64,000 nucleotides of DNA, taken from Mytilisepta virgata. Lineage: Eukaryota; Mollusca; Bivalvia; Mytilida; Mytilidae. The stretch lies in the NCBI GenBank assembly GCA_028015205.1, contig CM051521.1, forward strand, positions 89,380,513 to 89,444,512. The letters run 5' to 3'. Below the pieces are notes generated by a model that saw only the letters and a program-made list of their open reading frames with translations, was not told the origin of the DNA and did no database searches. A program made the translations under genes and the position numbers. Shown here one piece after another: positions 22,290 through 33,889 of this stretch (position 1 is the stretch's first letter; every line of letters starts with the position of its first letter).

Positions 22290-22295
22290 AATAAA
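22290..22295 (+). promoter_or_regulatory. POLR3E: candidate POLR3E poly(A) signal
   Basis: AATAAA about 170 nt after the stop codon and before the next repeat element starts at 22361. It is the first canonical hexamer downstream. Confidence 0.5.
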
Positions 22296-22360
22296 TTTCT
22301 TCGAGAATGAAAATTGTTACATTTATTTTTTTCCAGATTGGTTCTTTTCTGAAATTTCAT

Positions 22361-23590
22361 GCCTTTTTAGCCAAAGGCCATGTGAGCTCTTGTCATCACT
22401 TGCTGTCTGTCATCCATCCATCTGTCGTCCATTAACTTTTCACATTTTAATCTTCTTCTCTGAAACCACTGCACCAAATGGAATTAAATATGGCAGGAAG
22501 CATCTATGTAAGGTCCTTTATAAAGAATGCTCATTTCGTCCTGTTTTGACAACAAACATGGCCGCCATGGGCAATTGTTTCTGATTGGCTGAGTTTTCAA
22601 AAATCTTCTCTTCTGAAACTGCTGGGCCAAATGGAACAAACCTTGGCAGGAAGCATATATGGGAGGTCCTTTATAAAGTTTCCTCATTTTGACCCGATCT
22701 GATTACAAATATGGCCGCCGTGGGCAGTTTTTGTTTCTGATTGGTTGAAATAAAAAAATCTTCTCCTCTGAAATCGCTTGGCCAAATAGAACGAAACTTG
22801 ATAGAAAGCATCTATGGGAGGTTCTTCACAAATTTTCCTCATTTCGTCCTGATCAGGCAAGAAAGATGGCTGCCATAGGCAATTCTTGTTTCTCATTGGT
22901 TGATTAAAAAAATAAATTCTCTGGAACTGCTTGGCCAAACGGAACGAACTTGACAGGAAGCATCTATGGGAGGTTCTTTACAAAATGTCTTCATTTCATC
23001 CCAATCGGACTACATATATGGTCACCATTGGCAGAATTTGTTTCTGATTGGCTAATATAAAAGAATCTTCACTGACATCGCTTGCCTGTATGGAACGAAA
23101 CATGACAGGAAGCATATATGAGATGTCCTTTATAAAGTTTCCTCATTTTGTCCCGATGGGAATATAAATATGGCCGCCATGAGCAGTTCTTGTTTCTGAT
23201 TGGCTGATATAAAAAAAATATTCTCCTCTGAAGTCGCTTAGCCAAATGGAACGAAACTTGGCAGAAAGCATCTATTTGGTAGGTTCTATAAAAAGTTTCC
23301 TCATTTCGTCTTGATCAGGCAACAAGCATGGCCGTCACCAGCAGTTTTTGTCTTTCATCAGTTGATAATCTTCTTTGAAACCGCTTGGACAAAGGGAACA
23401 AGACTTGACAGGAAGCATCTGTTGGAGGTTTTTTACAAAGTTTCCTCATTTTGTCCAGATCAGGGGACAAACATTGCCACCATGGGCAATTCTTGTTTCT
23501 GATTGGTTGATTTAAAAAAAAACAATTTGTTCTCTTAAACTGCTTGCCCAAATAGAGCCAAACTTGACAGAAAGTGTCTATGAGATATAA
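22361..23590 (+). repeat. family A related element, copy A5, ~155-bp tandem array
   Basis: Head GCCTTTTTAGCCAAAGGCCA followed by TGTGAGCTCTTGTCATCACT. About seven units begin CTTCTCYTCTGAAAYYGCTT near 22447, 22602, 22760, 22916, 23067, 23219, 23368 and 23528, spaced 149-160 bp, each with GGAAGCATCTATGGGAGGT, CCTCATTTCGTCC and ATGGCCGCCATGGGCA. Open frames here are by-products of the repeat. No family 3' end is present. Confidence 0.85.
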
Positions 23591-23639
23591 CAAAAATCTA
23601 CAGAACTGCAGAATTGCTTGAAACCAAACATGGTCTGAA

Positions 23640-23945
23640 TGTTCCTCCTAAGGTGCTCACTAAGTGTTGTTACTCTGTTGCTGATCCCTAATGCAAAATG
23701 GCCTTCAGCAGAGGACTTAAGAATCTGATAACCACCTATATATATTTTTATTATTGGGAATAGTATTTGTGTCTGGCCCTGATTCTGTCCTTCCCAACAT
23801 ATGATAGCTATTATTGTTTTTTCCTATGTTGTCTATATTTTCAATCATACATTGTATTGTATACTGTAAAGTGTACTGTCACTTCATGCCTTTTGTGGGC
23901 TCTCGATTTGAAATAAACCATTCTTATTGTTATTGTTATTATACC
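23640..23945 (+). repeat. possible LINE 3' tail
   Basis: Ends GGGCTCTCGATTTGAAATAA, then ACCATTCTTATTGTTATTGTTATTA, a short-period tail typical of non-LTR retrotransposons. No reverse transcriptase is seen upstream, so this would be a truncated copy. The stretch 23945-24482 has nothing recognisable. Confidence 0.4.
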
Positions 23946-24482
23946 TAAAATTCAACAACCATTGATATGAGACAGCTTTGTGCATGAAAGCCATTGCCTA
24001 AATCTTGACTACCACCTGGTTATTTCAATTACCAACTGAACTATGAATTATCCTTGTATGTCACATGATGTGACATTTGATATATTACTTTTTAATAAAC
24101 TGAGTGACATGATGTAAATTAAACTTTAATGTATCACTGCATTTGATACAATAACCACCTTGTAAGTACTGAATAACCCTCTTTCCTACTTTTCAACAGA
24201 AAGTATTCAGTTTTCCAAGTATGAAATGAAAAGGTAGCATTTCATTCTGATAGATTAGATTGTATCAACTGGTAGTAAAATCACAAAACCCTTCAAATGT
24301 AGTGTGGACATTAACTCATTAAGTGTAAGGGTACTGAGTAAAACTTTTTTAAAGACCTCATGCACAATTTTAGTATCTTTTTGAAAAATTTTGGTTGGCC
24401 CTTAAAAGGACCTTTAAACTTCCAGAGATCATTGATCTGACCAATTTACTTATTGGGTCTCTTATTGAGAGATTTTCTCTTC

Positions 24483-25013
24483 CTAGAAAATCTCTTCTTT
24501 AGTCTTAGAAGATATCATTTTACAATTTTTCCTTAGTCTAATGGTTTTTCTGGGTTTTCTCGAAGGTTTTATCTTCTTGGGTGATCTAATTTTGATCTTG
24601 GCTTTCTTTAACCTCTTCTTTTTTGGCCTCTTTTTAGTTTTTCTCTTCCTTTTCAACGGAGATTTGGATGTAGTTCCAACCTTGAACCTCCCAGTAGTTC
24701 CGCGGGCATGTTCAGAAGATTTTGGTCTTTTCAGCACACCAGTTTCCAGTCCTTTCTTGGTGGCGGCTTTCATTCTAACTTTAAGACGACTGAGAGTTAT
24801 TTTTTTGTTGTGAGTTAAGATGTACTTGGTGATAGCCTGAGCTGATGAACCTTTCTTTTCTTTCATGTCTTGAATTGCTGTAACAATCATGGCTAAAGTC
24901 GTCTTATTTTTAATTCCACTCGTCTTTGCTACATTTTTCCCCTTCTTTAAAAGACTTGCCACTGGAGACCTGGGACTAGAATCTGACTTCAGTTTTACTT
25001 TTGTGCTTGGCAT
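24483..25013 (-). CDS. linker histone H1 / sperm protamine-like protein
   Basis: A 176-residue, single-exon chromatin protein. Residues 1-35 are Ser/Pro/Lys-rich (SPRSP). About 38-112 form the winged-helix globular H1/H5 domain: TLAMIVTAIQDMKEKKGSSA, QAITKYIL, LKVRMKAATKKGLETGVLKR and GTTGRFKVG. The C-terminal tail (from about 113) is strongly Lys/Arg-rich (KRKRKTKKRPKKKRLKK). The GSSAQAI.KYIL core and Arg content resemble mussel PL-II/PL-I protamine-like histones more than somatic H1, whose tails are richer in Lys, Ala and Pro. An in-frame TAG two codons before the ATG supports the start. No canonical histone 3' stem-loop follows the stop, which fits a replication-independent or germ-cell gene. 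The final KEEIF is acidic, unlike usual H1 ends. Linker histone: sure; sperm type: inference. Confidence 0.85.
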   Translation of the reverse strand: MPSTKVKLKSDSSPRSPVASLLKKGKNVAKTSGIKNKTTLAMIVTAIQDMKEKKGSSAQAITKYILTHNKKITLSRLKVRMKAATKKGLETGVLKRPKSSEHARGTTGRFKVGTTSKSPLKRKRKTKKRPKKKRLKKAKIKIRSPKKIKPSRKPRKTIRLRKNCKMISSKTKEEIF

Positions 25014-25061
25014 CTTCAGCTACGCCAAATACAAAAATGACGGCAATCCCACCGTGTGCGG

Positions 25062-25101
25062 AAATATACTGGACACGCGGACGTGAGAGAAAGCACCCAA
25101 T
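25062..25101 (-). promoter_or_regulatory. candidate core promoter of the linker histone gene
   Basis: On the - strand a TATA-like GTATATTT (25062-25069) lies about 50 bp upstream of the ATG and an inverted CCAAT box (25097-25101 on the + strand) about 28 bp further upstream. TATA plus CCAAT is the common layout of H1 promoters. No H1 AAACACA box seen nearby. Confidence 0.45.
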
Positions 25102-25509
25102 GTACTTTTGTGACGAAACAATGGCATCATGGCCGACTTGTGAATTTGTGCTTTATTGTTATCTTTTGTTGGATTGTCATTTAACTTCTAGAACAAAACT
25201 TATCTCCTGCCTTGTAAATTCATACAAATCCTGTATAATTATTATTAATGTCGGTCTTTTTGTATTTTAACGTTTAAGCATCATCTGATGAAACTTGGTC
25301 AATGTTCAATATTTTGTTAGAAAATGTTAGATTTTCAACAAAATTTAGAGATATATTTGACATCCTCACAAAAGTTGAGTCGAATAGAAAATATGACAAT
25401 CTTCTAGTGATTTAAGACATTTTGCCAGTGTCGAACATCTGAACTTTGCCTTTACAGCCTTTTTCAAAATATAAAACACCCAATAAGATTCGTATGTTAC
25501 TAAATAGGT

Positions 25510-27061
25510 GGGTCATTTTCAAAAAAAGTCCATTTTCCTGTCCACCTATGTTAAAAAAATATTCAGACATAATGGCATTATTTTTTTGTGTTTAACCAAA
25601 AGTTCGCAATTTTTTCAAATCGGCACATCTACAATGAGAACGATTTTCTGATTGCAATACAAAAAAAAATTGATTTTGAAGCTCAATATTGAGCAATTTG
25701 CGAGTGTCCGGACTGAGAGAACCATGTTTGCACATTATTTTTCAATGATTTTTTGTATGTTTTCAAATCGGCAAAATAATTTTTTGGAATAGCATATAAT
25801 TGAATTTTAACAAGAAAGTAAAGTCTTGAAGATATTTATTTATATGCTCATAAAAAAGTAAATTATGCTGGAGTCCATGGAATGCACGTCTGTCCTGTTA
25901 CCGGTGCAAAATTTGCAGAGCAATAATTGTTGCCTGCAAATACAAATATCTTCTATGATGAAGTCAAAAGTACACAAGTTTTCCAAATTACAACCAAAAC
26001 AATAGAACGTTAGAAGAAACGGAAGCGAAGTTATAACCAGAAAAGTAAGTTAAACTGATAGCGTACCCTTTTAAAATGTCTATCATGTTACCAACAAATT
26101 TATACATTACTACACCCATACGTTCTCAAAAGGGTCACTAACTGTTTGGAAACAAAGAACGCTGACTGAAAAAACCATACAGCGATGTAAGGGGTGCTGT
26201 TATTTCAAAATATACTCAATAAACATATAATTTTGTCCATCCTGTTACTGTCTATCCTGTTACCTTGAATAAAGTAACAGGATAGACAGTTTAAGTATTA
26301 GAATAAACAACTATGTATCTTAAGACCTTATGAAATACTTGAAAATGAAAGGAAACATTTGATATTCCACCCATCTTTAAGAAAAAACAAACAATTATTC
26401 AAGGGGAGTTGTTGTTTTGCAATAGAATAAATAAACATATAATTTTGTCTATCCTGTTACTGTCTGTCCTGTTACCCCAACTTGGTAACAGGATAGACAA
26501 ATATGTATATGTAAACCTTCGATGTCCGTTCCTGTTACCATAGAAAATAGCGTTTTACTAAAATTATATTTAATCAAAGAACTAAGTGTTGGATTGATTC
26601 AAAAGTCCAATATAAGCCGAATATAAGGAAGTGCTTCAGTTGGTTTTGCGTTGATTGTAGCAATTTTTGCAGCTTTTGAAAATGTATTTTTAGATAGTTT
26701 TTTCAGGACGCAGTGTTAAAAGATATTTTTATCCCGTTAATGCAAAGAAATTAAATATTCTGTTATTGTTTTCTGAAGCACCACTAACGTATCTTTAAGA
26801 AACAAACAACATGTTTTTCACATTTTCCCTGTTGATAGTAAAAAAATTCTCACAAATGTGGTAACAGGATAGACAAAATTTTGCACCATCAGTCGAAAAT
26901 GTGTTAATAATATTTTTATGTTATGTCATTAAGATTGCATATTCGAGTATTTTGTTCAAGAAGTATCATATATTTTGCAAGTTTAATAAATATGATGATT
27001 CAAGCAAATTGTTTTTTCTCAATTTTGCAATGTTAAAAATGCACTTTTTTGAAAATGACCC
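25510..27061. mobile_element. element H, 1.55-kb non-autonomous DNA transposon with internal motif array
   Basis: Terminal inverted repeats: left GGGTCATTTTCAAAAAAAGT; right, inward on the other strand, GGGTCATTTTCAAAAAAGTG; similarity continues to CATTTT. Flanked by AGGT on both sides (25506-25509, 27062-27065), so a 4-bp target duplication. Inside are about nine copies, in both orientations, of GTAACAGGATAGACA (near 25888, 26238, 26250, 26272, 26445, 26460, 26483, 26525 and 26862). No long open frame. A poly-T run follows at 27081-27111. Confidence 0.75.
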
Positions 27062-27080
27062 AGGTATTAAAAGAGGCTGT

Positions 27081-27111
<31 letters not shown>
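27081..27111. repeat. poly-T tract
   Basis: About 31 uninterrupted T residues just outside element H; possibly the A-tail of a retroposed - strand sequence, but no body was recognised. Confidence 0.9.
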
Positions 27112-27112
<1 letters not shown>

Positions 27113-27320
27113 ATTGAGCTTGGACGTTTAAATTTCAGTCTCAATTTTAATTCTCTTATATATCCCCGGAGATTGGTTTGACATAAAATTAGTGTCTAAA
27201 CTAGCCTTGTTCAAAAATTTACATGTGATTTAAGAGTACAATAAAAAGAACAATTTAGAAATGGTTAACGAATTTGAGGAAAATATACTTTAAAATATCT
27301 ATTATATGATGCATATATAA

Positions 27321-27364
<44 letters not shown>
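27321..27364. repeat. GT/AT dinucleotide microsatellite
   Basis: A GT run of about nine units passes directly into an AT run of about twelve units, adjoining the SINE copy that starts at 27366. Confidence 0.95.
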
Positions 27365-27365
<1 letters not shown>

Positions 27366-27533
27366 CTAACCCAACACTGTTAAAATCAGATTTAAATTTC
27401 TGTCCGCCTATGGCGGGACTCGAACCCACACCGTTGAGACACTATGGCACCTATTCGCCTAGTACCATGTCCAGCGCCCTAGACCACTCTGCCAAATCCG
27501 CTATAAAAATACAGCTTCAGAGGCCGAGGTGAA
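27366..27533 (-). repeat. tRNA-derived SINE, copy 1
   Basis: On the - strand it has an A-box-like TGGCAGAGTGGTCTAGGG (27477-27494) and a perfect B-box GGGTTCGAGTCC (27416-27427), separated by an extended variable region as in Leu/Ser type tRNAs. The acceptor ends do not pair fully and an extra TTTAAATCTGATTTTAACAG-like tail follows, so it is a SINE rather than a working tRNA gene. Confidence 0.75.
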
Positions 27534-27801
27534 TCTTGGGATGAACATGGTACATGTGTGTATGCGTGTGGCGATGGAATTGTATTACCTCTCTGGCATT
27601 TATTTGGCAGCAATCTGATTTAGCTATTTTTTTTATACATTATATGGGATGATAATGTTTTATTATCATACAGTCACAGTAAATACAGTATTTAAATAAT
27701 CGTCTTAATATTGTGACAACCATATAATGTATATATCCAGTGGATTTCCGAAGCATTATTGGAGATACAGGGTAGTCCTAAATATTTATATACGCCTAAA
27801 T

Positions 27802-27970
27802 ACTAAGCCAACACTGTTAAAATCAGATTTTAATACTGTCAAATTTCTGTCCGCCTAAGGCGGGACTCGAAATCACACCGTTGAGACACTATGCCTAGCA
27901 CCATGTCCAGCGCCATAGACCACTCTGCCAAATCCGCTATAAAAATACAGCTTCAGTGGCCGAGGCCGAT
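27802..27970 (-). repeat. tRNA-derived SINE, copy 2
   Basis: Same orientation and length as copy 1. The B-box is mutated (GATTTCGAGTCC), about ten bases of the variable arm are missing, and the tail has an extra ~11 bases. The SINE tail CAACACTGTTAAAATCAGAT is shared. Confidence 0.75.
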
Positions 27971-27999
27971 TATATATATATAATCCCACATTTTAACTC

Positions 28000-30200
28000 G
28001 TTTATTTTTGCAGTTTTGAATTTCTAACCATCCAGCCTCACAAGGTTTTACAGAATAAAGATTTTTTTAACTGAAGAGAAAAATCCAGATCTTTATGTAA
28101 GTCGTGTATAAAAGGCCTGGTTGTTTAACAACTTTTGCATGCAATAACTTGGATAACCACAATGTTCCGCACCTACAGTCGTACATGTTCAACGTCCACA
28201 TATGTGGCATTGGACAGGGCGAAGCAATTTCGGAAAAGGAGATTTAAAAAGCGGATTATTTCGAGAGAAGTATTCAACTATTGATCAAACTTTTAAAGAT
28301 TTTAAAATGTACCAATGGAAGACTTTTAAGAGTTTAGACCATTTAGAAATAAATGTTGGCCTTATTGCTGATGTGTTATCAGTCAAATTTAAGACAAACT
28401 GAATATATTTGCTCGTGTCTGATGATTTAGAAATGGGAGAAAAAGTATATCCATTAAAAGTTTCACTGTCTTCCATTTTTATTGTGAATCAACCAGATAA
28501 TATGAAAGTAAATCTCCCATCCTGTATATCATTATACTGTTCTTTAAATACCCATCTGTCGCAACATCTATGACATGAGTGGTCAATATATTATTTTTAT
28601 TATCTTTGCCGATTATTGTACATCCGAATTTTTTTGGTGGTCAAATATACTGTCGTTCCCAATTTTAAAATACATTTAAAAGCATCAATGGTTGAATGAC
28701 TATATTTATTTGTACTTATGCGGCTGTTTTCTTCCTGTTTCATTTATATACAAATTCCTTTAATCTATGTTAAACTACAAAAGACTTCCACCGTGAATTG
28801 ACCTTGAAATATACTTCAATTCGTTATGGCACATCAAGGGGAGATAATTTAAAATATGAGACAATTAAGGAAGTTATTCCTCAAATGTCAATCGATTTAA
28901 TAACGAATGAAATAAAGCAGAAAGACGGTGATATAAAGGAATGTCGAAGAAAGTATTGGAGTATTGTTTTATCTAAATTATGGAAGGGATTTTAGAAAAA
29001 CCATCCGTAAGTCAAATTTAATGAAACTTTTAAATCCATCACTTTATAATAGAAAATGGGATTATTGTAAAAGTTTTATATGATCGGAACATTATCATTA
29101 ATACATTTCCTACTGATATTCAGGTTTTAAATTTACAGAGGCTGTAATTGGCTAAATAATAGCGTTTTATATACTCGCCAAATTAGTTTCCAAACGTTAT
29201 CGTTTAGAGTTGTCTAATACATGATACTCTTGCGAAAGAAAGAATGTTATTTAACTGACATTTTTTTCTTTTTCTAACCACTCAAACTTTCAGATAGAAG
29301 GATACAGCTATGTCTTTTATTTTAAATCTACAATAATTCTATGCCTAAAAATGGATACCCTTTAAAATATTCTTGATCCCCTAAAATGTTTTTAATGAAT
29401 TTATAACTACCTTGGTACACAAGGAAGATTTATATTTGTTACACTGAGGTTTTCAATTTTAAATCTACCTGAAATAATTGAATCATTCATAGGCCATCAC
29501 GTACGTGTCACGACTTAGATGTGATTTGTTTGTAAGTAATTTACCTATGTATTTGTTCGAATAACAATTACAATGGAGTGTACAACTGTTTACGGGAAAC
29601 ACCAACATTGAACTTACAGTGTGAATGTATAGCTTGAGAAAAATAAAGATGCTATTTATTTTAAAAGTATACAACCTCACCCACCTTCTTAACTGACAAC
29701 CACCACATAATAACGGCATTACATTATAATTTTTCAAATTTTGTTGTTTTTTTTTACTAGCACAGACACTTGACATGCTGCAGGCAAGCAACTCTGTCTG
29801 CTTGACGCCCTAAATCTTGCATTTAAGTACGGACGGTTCCATCTAAGTTAACCTTTACCCCTCCTGAAACAATCTAATAGAGTTCATGACTTCTTAATAA
29901 TATAGAATTCATTCACTACGTACTAACCCTATCTTGTGTAATACTGACTAAGTTCGGTGATTATAATAAATTCTTTGGTACCCATTTTGATGCCCAATAT
30001 GTGTACATTTCGTCGATTTGCGACTCATCATTTGTGCTTGAGGCCTAAAATGTTGAAAAACCAAAATAATAGTTATCTAATCCAAAAAGTTGAAAAGCCA
30101 AAATTACCAAAAGGGTAGAGACAGAACCATCTAAGGACAGGTCTATGCATGAGAAGGATACACCTTAATTCTCACAAAACTTAACGTTTTTGTAACATTA
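28000..30200. other. gene-free stretch
   Basis: AT-rich sequence without recognised genes or repeats. Open frames at 28202-28402, 28798-28995 (+) and 29483-29791 (-) have no similarity I recognise and no convincing splice context. Confidence 0.5.
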
Positions 30201-30249
30201 TTCAATTATTTTTAATTTCTTGAATTTGAAGAATTAATGCCCAATTTCA

Positions 30250-31043
30250 AATTCCGAAAATCGGAGCAGCGAAATCCACATTTTCGTGATTAATTCCACT
30301 TTTTAGCAACTGTAATACCTAAGCCCACCATATCTGGTCAATATAGTTCTTAGTGGGTACATGCCAATCTGACACGGTCTCTGGACCTTGACCCCAATTT
30401 CATGCTTGAATGACTTGTGTTCGAGCTTAAGTTCATTACTCGGCAACTTAAATACCTAGGCCCATCGTATTTGGTCCGTAGATAGTTCTTAGTGGATACA
30501 TGCTAGTCTAACACTAGTACTGTCAGCTGCTCTTGACCTGTATTCCATGATTGAGTGACTTAATATATATTTTCATGATTTAGTCTACTTCTCAGCAACT
30601 GTACTAACTAGATCCACAGTATTTGATTTAACATTTGACACCTTACCTTTGACCTCAATTTCATGCTTCAGTGACTTTGTCACATTTTTGTGATTAATTC
30701 CATTTCTTAGCAACTGTAATTACCTAAGCCCACCATATCTGGTCAATAGATAGTTCTTAGTAGGTACCTGCCAATCTGGCACTGTGTCTGGACCTTGACT
30801 CCAATTTCATGACTTGTGTAACATGTTCGAGCTTAAGTTCATTACTCGGCAACTGTAATACCTAGGCAGCTGACCTTAGAGACAGTTTAGGCTTAAATGA
30901 GATTTTTTTCAGACAAAATTTGCCTGACCATTACTATTTCTTTTAATGCATTTTCCTTTGAATTGCAATGTCAGGGAATCTTTATCCTGTGTCCATATGC
31001 GTACTCAGGCGAGACATTTAGTGTGTCCACTCTTGTATTAGAT
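30250..31043 (+). repeat. family B repeat, copy B1 (tandem units)
   Basis: Repeated phrases TTCTTAGTGGGTACATGCCA, CTGACCTTGACC, CAATTTCATGCTTGAGTGAC and TTCTCAGCAACTGTAATACC. Ends TCAGGCGAGACATTTAGTGT followed by GTCCACTCTTGT, the family 3' end shared with the copy at 56.9 kb. Confidence 0.75.
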
Positions 31044-31306
31044 GAAATAGTAGATTTTTTGTCATCGTAAATAACAAGTCTTCTAATAAATCTCAGAGAG
31101 TAAAGGGAAATATTGCACACAAAAAATTCTTCAAGGAAAAATTCTCAACTTTCACGTTTAAAATGAAATTATCAAATTTGATGAATTGAATAAGGTTTAT
31201 TAAATATCGTTTGTGCGTGGATAAAATTTAAACAGTATATAAATTGAAATAAGTACATATATATTTCGTAGGAAGTTCTTGCTGTCACGTGATAATATCA
31301 TGGCAT

Positions 31307-31331
31307 GTACATATATATATATATATATATC
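31307..31331. repeat. AT microsatellite
   Basis: AT run of about twelve units. The surroundings (31044-32090) contain no gene I can support. Confidence 0.85.
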
Positions 31332-31534
31332 AGCACATAACGATAAAAACAAGTTGCTTTTTTAAAAAAAAAAGGCAATACGTGAACCTTAGAACATTTT
31401 TTATACTAATTATTAAAATTGGCGTTTTCTGTGGAAAAAAGATTGTTTCAAAGACAAATTTATGAAGTATAAAATGTTACATTTATACATCATATTATAA
31501 ATATTTCCGACTTTGTATGGTTTCAGAGAGTTGT

Positions 31535-31568
<34 letters not shown>

Positions 31569-32089
31569 CAGATATCTAAATGGTGTTAGCTTTCATTTTT
31601 TACCAGTGTGAAAGGTCAAACTACTAGCAATGGATGACTCTTCTAGGGTTTTTATTGGCAGAGGTAATATTTCACCTAGAACTCGCAGTAATTTTATTTA
31701 CTTTTCTTTTTAAAAAAACATATTTTAGGGCAAGCACAATATTTTGTTTCATGGAATGTGGAAGGATACCTACCAAATAAGACAAATTAAAACGAGTCAG
31801 ATTCAAATTAGCCAAATGGGATGCTACCTTTGCTGAAAATGAAACCTAGAAAAAAACCTACTTGCTTATCATTTTATTTTGTGCTGTAAAATCCTGTTCC
31901 ACATTAGAAATGGGTTTTGATTCAGCTAATACATTCAATTTGCTGTGTATACATGTATACTTGATATACCTATCCCAAATCAGGAGCCTGAAATTTTTTT
32001 TGCTTATTATTATTGTGTCTGTTACCTTTGTTTTATATATAAATATGGCCATTGATTTATATCGTGTCCAAATTGTATAACACTGGTCA

Positions 32090-32192
32090 ATTTGAGGTCA
32101 TTTAGCTAAGACTCCACATTCAACGCCATACTATGACATTTGGTCTTTGATGAAAAGTTGTCTCATTGGCAAGCATACCAAATATTATTTAA
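32090..32192 (+). repeat. short mussel-type repeat fragment
   Basis: Contains TTTGGTCTTTGATGAAAAGT followed by TGTCTCATTGGCAAGCATACC, a dispersed string I recognise from mussel sequences. The stretch 32193-33640 shows nothing further. Confidence 0.4.
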
Positions 32193-33642
32193 TCATATCA
32201 GTCGCAGGATAATTCGAGTTAGGAATTTTGTTAAAATGTATATGAATTAATAAAAACTTTTCTTTCAAGTTAAAAACTACATGAACTAGTAGGAATGTTC
32301 TATTAAAAGGTATAAGAAAGGAAAACCAATGTTCAAAAGTAGATCAATAACTAATCAACTTTATTCAAAGACACAAGACCATTAATGAGACAATGCATGT
32401 CCAGATTAAGGAAATTATACTTCATACCCAACAACAGATATTTAAAGGAATAGTTCTGACCAATAAACACAACAGATGATGTTTCCATATTAGGTACAAA
32501 TATGAATGAAACAAAAACTTCAATTAAAAGTTATTATCATTTTATTTTTGTTCAGAGTATGTTGCATGACACTTGTCAAAGCATATCAACAAATATCAAC
32601 AGTTGAATTAAATTGAAGTAACATTTTATAAGTAAAACTTCAATTATATTGTTAAAGTATTAGCTGTTTTAAATTTAAAATTATTTTCGGTTCTTGAAAC
32701 GGAAATTTTTTGTTTATCTGATTTGTCAAAATGACAAGTGTGCATAAATTTTATTGATACAAATCAACAAATCTAACCACCAAAACCCATTATAAATCAA
32801 TATGTAGAAACCCCAACACCATTAATATCTAGACACAGATGTTCGATATCATAGGTCGTTAAATCTTGACCATTAAACTTTCACTTGTTATCAAACGGAT
32901 ACTTCTTAGAGCACGACAGATCACAACTGCCGACTTTGACCAAAGTAAACACTTGGGATACACAAAATAGCTTTAAAATAAACATACATATTTGAAAGTG
33001 ATCTATAGATAGTTTATTATCATAAAGCAGATAAATGAATTAGCGATCTGTAAAAAAGTTCTTCATGCTTTATTGCCACTTTTGAAATATTTTAAAAGCC
33101 CCGTATGGAGGTGCTCCTAATTGCATAAAGCTAATACAGTAAGAAGAATAAGTGTTCCGAATGAACAATAATTTAGCTTCCGAATATTCCTCCATAGACC
33201 ATGTTTCTAACTAACATATATGCGTGAACCCTCAGGGGTTCACGCAATAACGTTTGAATACTGAGATCTCTTTTCAATCCTAACTGCAAGCTTGCTGTCT
33301 GTTGACAGATAGTATTCAGGGCATGTACTTTAAAGGTCCAGTGAAATTGTTTACGCTCTACCTATTCTTTGTGCACCTGTCCTAATTAAGCTAGGAGTCT
33401 GTCTTGTCGTTAGTTGCCTTTTCAGATTTGTTTTCTTATTGTTTTGGAGCCCCGAAGATCGAGTAATTAAGGCTTTAAGTCGTAACCCTAATGCACATCG
33501 GCCTATCAACAACGGGGATGTAAGTTCGAAATCCATTCGAGGCGATGCATGTTAATCGACAAGGCTTGGCAGTTCTCCCGTAGAACGCTGGTTTTCAGCG
33601 AGAACTTTAGATTCAGTATAAAATTTGTGGATATAACATGTA

Positions 33643-33888
33643 AACTAGATGCTCTCAAGAGCCTGTATAAGTCACCTGGATTAAACTTTTCACCTTAAGC
33701 AGGACTTTAAGTGTTGCAGTAAATCTATAGAGTTATATGTTAAACTAAGTTCGGCTATGGCGGCCATCTTGGTAAACAGTCCGGGTCATCGGACATTATT
33801 CTGAAAGAGAACCTCCTAAGGACCATTACTGCCAAGGCTGGTTCCAATTGGCCTTGTAGTTTCATAGAAGATTTTTGAAATTCATCCC
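33643..33888 (-). repeat. family A repeat, copy A6 (fragment)
   Basis: Reverse-oriented family 3' end (GCTCTCAAGAGCCTGTATAA, then GTCACCTGGATT) followed by one unit (GTTAAACTAAGTTCGGC, GGCGGCCATCTTGG). It directly abuts the start of copy A7. Confidence 0.75.
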
Positions 33889-33889
33889 C

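Noticed and set aside
22484..23593. Overlapping frames of 67-92 codons on both strands at the A5 array
   Set aside because: They follow the ~155-bp unit (Q.FQRR.FF..QPIRN in each) and have no start or splice context.
24541..24813. Hydrophobic 90-residue frame on the + strand
   Set aside because: It is the antisense of the Lys/Arg codons of the linker histone gene.
27366..27535. A functional tRNA-Leu or tRNA-Ser gene on the - strand
   Set aside because: The B-box is perfect, but the acceptor stem does not pair fully and the sequence has a SINE tail shared with a second decayed copy.
31630..31673. ATG with MDDSSRVFIGR and a donor-like AG|GTAATA, as a possible first exon of the PH gene
   Set aside because: Only eleven codons; nothing links it to the PH exons nearly 8 kb away. 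Kept as a curiosity only.
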